From Dactylosporangium fulvum (lineage in GTDB: Bacteria > Actinomycetota > Actinomycetes > Mycobacteriales > Micromonosporaceae): a stretch of 64,000 bases of DNA. How positions within the stretch are numbered: the first letter of the stretch is position 1; each line of letters starts with the position of its first letter. Both the position numbers and the translations under genes were made by a program. The notes under the pieces are model-generated. The model made no database searches. It saw only the letters and a program-made list of their open reading frames with translations, and was not told the DNA's origin. The stretch is from NCBI RefSeq assembly GCF_025137375.1, contig NZ_CP073720.1, positions 4,488,501-4,552,500 of the forward strand, in the 5' to 3' direction. Shown piece after piece: positions 27,964-34,970 of this stretch.

Positions 27964-28050
27964 GGGGCCCAAACTCGCGAACATCGAGACCGGCGAGATC
28001 TCGGTGGTGCCCAAACTCAGCGACATCCGGTGCCCGATCTCGCGAACAAA
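27964..28050 (-). repeat. Inverted cluster of three transposase-binding-site-like motifs
   Basis: On the minus strand the motif seen in copies A and B recurs here: GATGTTCGCGAG...GGGCCCC (27985-27964), GATGTCGCTGAG...GGGCACC (28027-28006) and GTTCGCGAGATCGGGCACC (28047-28029). The spacing is irregular, as at the ends of Tn7-like elements. Its orientation is opposite to copy B. The rest of 27814-28175 holds no gene I can support. Confidence 0.55.
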
Positions 28051-28175
28051 ACCACATTAGCGTGCGCGGTTCGATCGCTGCTATCACGGCTGATCGTTCG
28101 CTCGGCGGCCGGACCGGAATTTGCCGTGCCTGCCGGACTGATGTGGTGGTTTACTGCGGCATGTCCACGGGCTTA

Positions 28176-29048
28176 GAGATCAGTTCAGAATGACTCGGCG
28201 TGGCGGATCGGGTTGCCGGTCAAGGTGATCGACACGCATGTGGTGTCTGACGCGGTGCTCACGGATGAGCTGTGGTCGCGGTTGGAGGCGTTGATTCCGG
28301 TGCGCCGGCGGCGATACCGCTATCCAGGCCGGGCGCGGACCTCGGATCGAGCTGCGCTGGAAGGGATCCTGTTCGCGGCCCGGACCGGAGTGTCGTGGAA
28401 CGCGTTGCCGACGGCCGCGTTCGGTGCCTCCGGCGCCACGTGCTGGCGGCGGTTGAAGGAGTGGCATGAGGCCGGCGTCTGGCAGCAGCTGCACGAGCTG
28501 ATCCTGACCGAACTGCGTGCCGCGGGCCGGCTGGACCTGTCGGCGGCGATCGTGGACTCCTCGCACCTGCGTGCGCTCAAAGGGGCAGCACACCGGTCCG
28601 AGCCCGGTCGACCGGGCAAGCTGGGCAGCAAAACATCACCTGATCACCGACGCCGCCGGCATCCCGCTCACCGTCACACGCACCGGCGGCAACCGCAACG
28701 ACGTCACCCAGCTACTGCCGCTGCTTGACGCGATCCCGCAGATCCGCGGCGTGCGAGGACGGCCCAGACAACGCCCGCGCCGCATCTACGCCGACCGCGG
28801 CTACGACCACGACAAGTACCGTCGCCTGGTCCGAGCCCGCGGCATTACCCCGCACATCGCCCGTCGCGGCGCCGGGCACGGTTCCGGTCTGGGCAAGCAC
28901 CGCTGGTACGTCGAACGCACGATCGCCTGGCTGCACGCGTTCCAGAAGCTCCGCCTGCGCACCGAACGCCGCGCCGACACCCACCAAGCCCTGATCAGCC
29001 TCGCCTGCTCAGTGATCTGCCTCCGGCAGCTCGTTCTGAACCGATCTC
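28176..29048 (+). mobile_element. IS5-family insertion sequence, 873 bp
   Basis: Terminal inverted repeats GAGATCAGTTCAGAA (28176-28190) and the complement of TTCTGAACCGATCTC (29034-29048) match at 14 of 15 bases. A 3-bp direct repeat TTA flanks the element (28173-28175 and 29049-29051). Inside are two overlapping transposase frames. The right-hand TTA is also the stop codon of the CGNR gene on the minus strand, so the insertion leaves that reading frame intact. Confidence 0.85.
28213..28728 (+). CDS. IS5-family transposase, first frame (orfA)
   Basis: This frame encodes the N-terminal domain and the first catalytic region of an IS5/IS1373-like transposase: LTDELWSRLEALIP, GILFAARTGVSWNALP, CWRRLKEWHEAGVW and AIVDSSHLRALKG with the first catalytic Asp. 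TTG at 28213 or GTG at 28225 may start it. True homology ends at GKLGSK near 28634; after that the frame becomes Arg-rich nonsense. A +1 shift at AAAAC leads into the second frame, giving the usual GSKHHLI junction. Confidence 0.8.
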   Translation: MPVKVIDTHVVSDAVLTDELWSRLEALIPVRRRRYRYPGRARTSDRAALEGILFAARTGVSWNALPTAAFGASGATCWRRLKEWHEAGVWQQLHELILTELRAAGRLDLSAAIVDSSHLRALKGAAHRSEPGRPGKLGSKTSPDHRRRRHPAHRHTHRRQPQRRHPATAAA

Positions 29049-29188
29049 TTAGTCGCTGCGATGGCGCTGGTAGTGGCGGGCGACGCGGGCACGGTTGCCA
29101 CACGAAGGTTTGCACCACGCCTGGCGTGGATCGTCCTGGAGAAAGTAGCGCACACAGCGTGGGGCCGGGCAGGCGCGTAGCCGGGTGA
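28634..29188 (+). CDS. IS5-family transposase, second frame (orfB)
   Basis: This frame supplies the rest of the DDE domain: KHHLITDAAGIPLTVTRTGGN, in part, IYADRGYDHDKYRRLVRARG with the second Asp, and KHRWYVERTIAWLHAFQKLR with the catalytic Glu. It continues through the right inverted repeat into flanking DNA and stops only at 29188. The two frames may be joined by programmed frameshifting, as in many IS5 elements, or by a single-base deletion that has killed the element. Confidence 0.8.
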   Translation, partial: HHLITDAAGIPLTVTRTGGNRNDVTQLLPLLDAIPQIRGVRGRPRQRPRRIYADRGYDHDKYRRLVRARGITPHIARRGAGHGSGLGKHRWYVERTIAWLHAFQKLRLRTERRADTHQALISLACSVICLRQLVLNRSLSRCDGAGSGGRRGHGCHTKVCTTPGVDRPGESSAHSVGPGRRVAG

Positions 29189-29633
29189 CGTCAGGGCTGG
29201 CGAGGAACCCGGTGGCGGCCTCGGCCAGAACCGCGAGCAGGCGGCCTTCCGCGTTCGTCGCGGTGATCGGGTAGATCAGGCGCGGCGCGCTGTCGGGCGG
29301 CCACTGCAGCGTCGGTGGTCCGAGGCCGGCGGTGGCGGCGTTCAGCCGGGCGAGCGCCGTTTCGACGTCGATGAGGTTCCGGGCGTCGGCCCGGCTCGGC
29401 TCCAGCGGGTGGACCGCCCGGGCGAACAGCGATCGAATCGCCGCACGCAGCGCCGTCACCCGCAGGCGGAGCTCCTCGGTCGCGGCCGGCGGTTCGGCGC
29501 CGAGGTCTGGCGTCTCGGCCAGCCAGCCGGCCAGGCCGGCGACGGTGTCGAGGTCGTCCGCCACGCCGCCGTTGCCGTCGTGGCGGATCGTGCTGACCAG
29601 GCAGCGCGAGAGATCCCAGTACTCCACACCGGC
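29049..29633 (-). CDS. CGNR zinc-finger (ABATE-domain) protein
   Basis: The 194-residue product has an ABATE N-terminal domain (CLVSTIRHDGNGG...DDLDTVAGLAGWL) and a C-terminal CGNR zinc finger, LRACPAPRCVRYFLQDD...AWCKPSCGNRARVARHYQR. Such proteins are thought to be transcription regulators in actinomycetes, often of stress or metabolic genes. ATG at 29633 is preferred. The stop TAA coincides with the target-site duplication of the IS at 28176-29048. It is divergent from the phosphoesterase at 29733. Confidence 0.88.
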   Translation of the reverse strand, partial: AGVEYWDLSRCLVSTIRHDGNGGVADDLDTVAGLAGWLAETPDLGAEPPAATEELRLRVTALRAAIRSLFARAVHPLEPSRADARNLIDVETALARLNAATAGLGPPTLQWPPDSAPRLIYPITATNAEGRLLAVLAEAATGFLASPDVTRLRACPAPRCVRYFLQDDPRQAWCKPSCGNRARVARHYQRHRSD

Positions 29634-29732
29634 CATCCTAATGGTTTGCCATCTTGATTGCATTTCGCCGCAAGGCTAGTGTGCCTATTATCAGATCTCC
29701 TTGATCCCATTAGTCAATCCAGGGGGTAGTTC

Positions 29733-30470
29733 GTGCTCCTGCTCGCGCACATCAGTGACCTGCACCTCGACGGCTCCGAACGCAGCCTCGACCGGGCCGG
29801 CAAAGTCATGGACTACCTGCGCGGACTGCCGCAGCCCGCCGACGCGCTGCTCGTCACGGGCGACATCGCCGACAACGGCGACGAAGCCGAGTACGAGGCC
29901 GCTGCCCGGCTCCTGTCCGTACCGTTCCCGGTCCTGACCTGCCCCGGCAACCACGACATCCGCGCCGCGTACCGCAAGGCGCTGACCGGTGAGCCGGTTG
30001 CCGACGGCCCGATCAACCGGCTACACCGCGTGGGTGGCCTGGCGGTCCTGATGTGCGACTCGACCATGCCCGGCCGCGACGAGGGACTCCTGGACGATGA
30101 GACCCTCGGATGGCTCGCCAGTACCCTCGACGAACTCGACGGCGCCCCGGCGGTGGTCGCGTTCCACCACCCGCCGGTGCAGCTACACCACCCGCTGCCC
30201 GACTCGATGCTGCTGCAACAGCCGTCCGCGCTCGCAGCCCTGCTCGGCACCCACCCCAACGTGATCGCCATCCTCACCGGCCATGCGCACACGGCGGCGG
30301 CGGCAATCTTCGCCGGCCGGCCATTGCTGGTGGCGCCGGCCGTGACCTGGACCCTGCGGCTGCCGTGGGAGAGCGGACACCTGGCGGATCTCGGCGCACC
30401 GCCCGGACTGGCGTTCCACGTCCTCGACGACGCTGGGAACCTCGTCACCCACTACCGCGTCGTGCTCTGA
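29733..30470 (+). CDS. Calcineurin-like metallophosphoesterase (CpdA/Icc type)
   Basis: The 245-residue protein shows the full metal-binding set: HISDLHLDG (DxH), LLVTGDIADNGD (GD), TCPGNHDIR (GNHD), VAFHHPP and ILTGHAHTAA (GHxH). Length and motif spacing match class III cyclic nucleotide phosphodiesterases, so cAMP or another phosphoester may be the substrate. GTG at 29733 follows AGGGGG. Its stop overlaps the LysE-type exporter start by one base (TGATG), so the two are cotranscribed. Confidence 0.9.
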   Translation: MLLLAHISDLHLDGSERSLDRAGKVMDYLRGLPQPADALLVTGDIADNGDEAEYEAAARLLSVPFPVLTCPGNHDIRAAYRKALTGEPVADGPINRLHRVGGLAVLMCDSTMPGRDEGLLDDETLGWLASTLDELDGAPAVVAFHHPPVQLHHPLPDSMLLQQPSALAALLGTHPNVIAILTGHAHTAAAAIFAGRPLLVAPAVTWTLRLPWESGHLADLGAPPGLAFHVLDDAGNLVTHYRVVL

Positions 30471-31076
30471 TGCGCGCGGATGCCGTTGCCGCCTTCCTGG
30501 TGGCGATCCTGCCCCTGATCGCCATGCCCGGCGCGAGTCTGACACTGCTCACCCAGCGTGTCGCCCGCGACGGCGCGCGACACGCGTTGCCTGTCATCCT
30601 CGGCACCGTCACCGGCCTGTACGTCCACGCAACCCTCGCCGCCATCGGGCTGTCCGCGCTGGTGATGCGCTCCAGTGAGGTGTTCACCGCGGTACGACTT
30701 CTCGGCGCTGCCTACCTGATCGGGCTCGGCATCGTGACATGGCGGACCAAGCCCACTGCCACCGCCGCCGATGAACCACGACAGGCGCGGCGCCCGGCCT
30801 ACCTGCAGGCGTTACTCGGCAACGTGCTCAACCCGAAAGCCGCGGCGATCTTTCTGACACTGGTACCACAGTTCCTCGACCCCGCCGCCGCCGTCTTCCC
30901 CCAGATCCTCGTCCTTGCGACCGCACAGGCCGCCCTGATCACCGTGTGGCTGCTCGGCTGGGCCGCGCTCATCAGCCGCGCCCGCCAGTCGCTGCGCCAC
31001 GCCACCTCGGGCACCATCCTCCAGCGGATCGCCGGGGCGGTGCTCGTCGCCCTCGGCATCCGCACCGCGATAGCGT

Positions 31077-31078
<2 letters not shown>
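30470..31078 (+). CDS. LysE/RhtB-family amino acid exporter
   Basis: The 202-residue protein has about six membrane helices. The N-terminus AAFLVAILPLIAMPGASL with PGAS, the segment RDGARHALPVILGTVTGLYVH and LGNVLNPKAAAIFLTLVPQF are diagnostic of LysE/RhtB exporters. These export amino acids or their derivatives. The ATG overlaps the stop of the phosphoesterase gene. Directly downstream lies a truncated ABC ATPase, so this operon has been cut there. Confidence 0.88.
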
Positions 31079-31490
<412 letters not shown>

Positions 31491-32644
31491 GTCAGGTCCT
31501 CGGGGCCGCCCAGGCGGACGCTCGTGTACCGGCTCGACGTGCCGACCGTGGCGCGGTGGATCCACGCGGGCCGGCGGTTGAACTCGCTGCTGGTCAGCAC
31601 GAACTCGGGCTTGTCGCCGTACGTGATCGCGCCGTTGACGTTGGCCCGGGACGTCACGTATGCGGCGCTGGACGTCGCAGCCAGTTTGCCGTCCTTGCCG
31701 AGGTTCCACCGCACGATCCGCGTGTTGGCCGGCCTGGGGGAGTGGACCCCGTCGCGGTCCTGCTTGTACTCCGCGGTGATGAGCGAGTTCGGCGAACTGG
31801 TGCGGTCCAGGCTGATCGACGAGATGCGAAGCGGACGATCGGGCGTGTAGTAGCCGATCTGCGGGATTGCGTACCGGTAGTCCGCCGCGTACGCCTTCCC
31901 GTCGTCCATGCCGATCTTCTTGTGTGAGCTGTCGGCCCGGGTGCGCCAGATGTTGTGCAGGTCGAAGACCCGGATCGCGTCGGTGTCGGCGACGTACAGC
32001 CGGTAGCCGACCCACGCGACGCCGCCGACGTGGGACTTCGCCGCGTGGAAGCTGCCGTCGCGGTCCGGGACGACGAGCAGCACGTGCCGGTACTCCGGCT
32101 TGCCCGGCTCGTCGTAGTTGACGAAGGTGATCCGGCTGCCCCGGTTGGTGCCGTCGACGCCGCGATCGTCGTACCAGGTGGCGGCGATGACCTGGTGGCC
32201 GTTCCACCGGCCGTCGGCGTCGGCGTCCCAAGAGCCGGTGAGTCCCTGCGGGATCCAGGTGGTGCCGGCGTTGTCCTCGTCGTTCCAGCAGAACCGGACC
32301 GAGTCGGCCGTCGGTGGCACCCCGCACGGCGCCTTGGCACTGTGGTTCACGTCCTGGATGACGTCGGTGAGGTGCACGTTGGGGATCTTCCCGTTGAGAT
32401 CGGCAACGGCGTCGCCGAACGTGTCCGAATGGTCCTCCAGCCCGTAGGTCTGTACCGATTCGGAGATCTCGGTCGGCTGGAAGTCCACCCGGTCGTCGAC
32501 GGTAGCGGTGTGTCGCACGAGTTCCCTCCCGGATGCGGGCGATGGCTCGGCCGCCGCTGCGGCGGCGCTGAACGCGGCGACTGCCGTCAGGCTTGCCGCT
32601 GCGGTGGGCGACACGAGGTGGTGCATGAGACTGCTCCGATGCGC

Positions 32645-32737
32645 TTACTGTTTTCCGCTGCGGCGGCTGATGTTGAGCGCGATCGCCGCGACGATCAGGA
32701 TGGCGATGACGGAGATGATCCATCCGGCCTTGTCCAT
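32645..32737 (-). CDS. 30-residue single-pass membrane peptide
   Basis: A short gene starts at ATG 32737 behind an AGGAAGG ribosome site. It encodes MDKAGWIISVIAILIVAAIA... ending SRRSGKQ, that is one hydrophobic helix with a positive C-terminus. It lies 18 bp upstream of the secreted protein and on the same strand, so the two are likely cotranscribed. The strong ribosome site and the clean membrane helix make it credible as a real small protein. Role unknown. Confidence 0.6.
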   Translation of the reverse strand: MDKAGWIISVIAILIVAAIALNISRRSGKQ

Positions 32738-32843
32738 GGCGGCCCTTCCTGTCGGGGTCGGCTTCAACCCGGTCTATTACCCCAGCCGCGCGGAGCCATG
32801 CACAGATCCCTCGATCGAAGCCTTGGAGAGACCGTCAATTGGA

Positions 32844-33008
32844 TCACTTGAGGCGGTAGGTGGTGGGCCTGGTCGACCAGCGGTACCGGATCCGGGCCTC
32901 GCGGATGAGTGCGCGGACGGTGACGAAGGCGGCGGTGAGATACAGGAAGAAGTCCACGATCGTGCTGTCGCGGTCGGTGCAGCGACGCAGCTTGCCGTAG
33001 CCGTTCAT
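32844..33008 (-). pseudogene. IS5-family transposase, C-terminal fragment
   Basis: The minus strand encodes MNGYGKLRRCTDRDSTIVDF and then FLYLTAAFVTVRALIREARI...TTYRLK, the last 54 residues of an IS5-type transposase. The codons just upstream (AW before MNGYG) still match the family. Further upstream the sequence changes to the 3' end of a group II intron, which seems to have been inserted into this transposase gene. Confidence 0.75.
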
Positions 33009-33018
33009 CCAGGCGGAT

Positions 33019-33225
33019 GGGCCGGCCGCGCGGCGAGGTGCCAGCTGGGCTGGTCCTTTTCCGCACGGCCTCCCGCCGAACCGGACGTGATGGTTTCCCG
33101 ATCACCCGGCTCTCCAGTGACTTCTGCGTGTGGTCGGTCAGGCTGTCCGGTGGATGTGGGCGTGGCAGGAAGAACAGACCACGAGGGTTTTGCGTCTCCG
33201 GTTCGCCATCGCCTTGGCTTACTGG
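33019..33225 (-). mobile_element. Group II intron 3'-end remnant
   Basis: On the minus strand 33209-33138 encodes MANRRRKTLVVCSSCHAHIH and then RTA, the C-terminal HNH endonuclease tail of a group II intron reverse transcriptase. It is followed by a 35-base domain V at 33112-33078: GAGCCGGGTGATCGG, a GAAA loop, then CCATCACGTCCGGTTC, with the AGC triad and a two-base bulge. A domain VI-like hairpin and a dinucleotide AT follow, close to the transposase exon. The rest of the reverse transcriptase and domains I-IV are missing, so it is dead. Confidence 0.7.
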
Positions 33226-33249
33226 GGTTGCAGCGGCCCGGGTGCGCCG

Positions 33250-33681
33250 AGGTCTGCAAGCTGGCGGACGTGGTGGTGGTGACGCTGCATCGAACCGCCG
33301 CCGGCGGGCCGGTCTGCCTCGCCGACCTGCGCACCGACGTCTGGGGCCGCCTCCACTGAGGGCACCGGCCACCACGCGACGGTCGTCGGCACCTGCCGCG
33401 CGCTCGGCGGCTTCGAGCTCTACCTGCGCCACCGCTCCAACGACGCCGACGTCCAGCTCTGGCTCGTCCGGACTACCGACGTCGTCGCCCTCATGCCGCC
33501 TCTGGCCCTGCCCGCGCACGACCCCGCCCTCGCCGTGTGCCCGATCGCCGAAGCCGAGCTGCGCCACCGCCTGTTCGTCGTCACCCGCGACGGACCGCAC
33601 TCCCGCTTTGGCCGACTTTTCCTGGCTGCGGTCGCCGCAATCGCGGCCGGCCTTCCGTCGGACCGGGAAGAGCCAGGCTGA
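33250..33681 (+). pseudogene. LysR-type regulator, effector-domain fragment
   Basis: Coding resembles the C-terminal half of a LysR regulator: GGPVCLADLRTDVW in one frame, then after a shift near 33355 HHATVVGTCRALGGFELYLRH, in part, and VVALMPPLALPAHDP and LRHRLFVVTRDGPHSRFGRLF. The DNA-binding domain is absent and a frameshift separates the two parts. It ends at 33681, just before the CRISPR leader region. Confidence 0.55.
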
Positions 33682-33820
33682 GCCCAGATCCGCTACACAT
33701 CTGCCCCCGTTCCTATTTGAGTCTCCGTGCGCCATCACCCGCTGTTTGGTCAGCTGGATTCTGGCGCTGCACACAAGGTCTTTGCGAAAATGGCGAATCA
33801 GCATTGCCTGCTCGAACGGG

Positions 33821-33954
33821 AATGACCTAGGAACCTCAAGCGCGACGGCTTCAAGCATGAGGTTCCCAGGAACAAAAGAGTGTGAATCGGGCGGTTTCAT
33901 CATGTGGCCAGAGCGCGGCGACGTGTTCGTCGCCATTGCCGCAGCTCAAGAAGC
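33821..33954 (+). promoter_or_regulatory. CRISPR leader of type I-C array 1
   Basis: The 134 bp directly before array 1 are nearly identical to 42667-42802 before array 2, with three substitutions over the last ~120 bp. The leader contains an inverted repeat GGAACCTCA...TGAGGTTCC (33830-33866) with a nested AAGC/GCTT pair. It ends ...GCAGCTCAAGAAG at the first repeat. Leaders carry the array promoter and the site where new spacers are added. The bases further upstream (33690-33820) are AT-richer and may hold the promoter. Confidence 0.75.
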
Positions 33955-34734
33955 CCAGCGCTGGCGGTTCGCCGTCGGCGAGGATCTCAACACTTCGACC
34001 GCGCCGCTCACGCTCAGTGGCGGTGCTACCCAGCGCTGGCGGTTCGCCGTCGGCGAGGATCTCAACCGTTGCGGAGCCGCAGGGCTGTAGCGGTCCTGCC
34101 CGCCCAGCGCTGGCGGTTCGCCGTCGGCGAGGATCTCAACGGTTGATGGAGCGCGCTGACCTGCTCGTCGATCACGACCAGCGCTGGCGGTTCGCCGTCG
34201 GCGAGGATCTCAACACGATGTCCGGCACGGTGGCGGGCTCCCAGTTCGGGTCCAGCGCTGGCGGTTCGCCGTCGGCGAGGATCTCAACCCTCAGCGACAG
34301 ATCGGAATACACGTAGGTGGTCACCAGCGCTGGCGGTTCGCCGTCGGCGAGGATCTCAACCTGCAGCGTTTCGGCAAGGCGGCCGTCGCGGTCGTCATCC
34401 AGCGCTGGCGGTTCGCCGTCGGCGAGGATCTCAACGTCGGTCTGCGGGAGGGTCGGCCGGTGATCGAACACGCCAGCGCTGGCGGTTCGCCGTCGGCGAG
34501 GATCTCAACTTTGATGTCGGTGTCGCCGCCGACGAGGACGTCGAACACCAGCGCTGGCGGTTCGCCGTCGGCGAGGATCTCAACAGGTGCGGCGCGACCG
34601 TCCAGCGCTGCCGCGACCGGCCAGCGCTGGCGGTTCGCCGTCGGCGAGGATCTCAACAGCGCGGTCGGCTGGGCGCTCATGGCCATGATCGCGGTCACCA
34701 GCGCTGGCGGTTCGCCGTCGGCGAGGATCTCAAC
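33955..34734 (+). CRISPR. Type I-C CRISPR array 1, 11 repeats and 10 spacers
   Basis: Eleven identical 37-base repeats begin CCAGCGCTGGCGGTTCG and end GGCGAGGATCTCAAC. Starts are at 33955, 34030, 34104, 34178, 34252, 34324, 34399, 34473, 34548, 34621 and 34698. Spacers are 35-40 bases and all different. The TCGCC/GGCGA arms form the crRNA hairpin for Cas5, and ATCTCAAC would be the 5' handle. The leader lies on the left and the cas operon starts 236 bp to the right. No spacer matches elsewhere in this window by eye. Reading frames spanning the array are artefacts of the repeats. Confidence 0.98.
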
Positions 34735-34970
34735 ACGTGCTCTTCTTGCCCTACGCGTCCCCCGTTGGCGTTGGCCCGCTCGTTGAGCATCCGGATTGGA
34801 ACGCTCGATCGGCTCTCCCGTGCGATCCGTTCAGATGTGCAGCGGCATCGATTATCCATACGTGCACTGGCTTGATGGCTGGATGTCAGGTCTTGCCGTG
34901 AGCAGGTGCCGGTTCTTGTCGTACCCCTGTGGTTGTGTGCCGGGTGTTGGCGCATCGGAGGGGTTTCGTC

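Noticed and set aside
34600..34620. CCAGCGCTG inside spacer 9 of array 1 as a partial repeat
   Set aside because: Only nine bases match the repeat start, and the spacing of the true repeats on both sides is normal.
33882..34786. Frames across array 1 repeating QRWRFAVGEDLN or SAGGSPSARIST
   Set aside because: They are repeat translations of the type I-C array.
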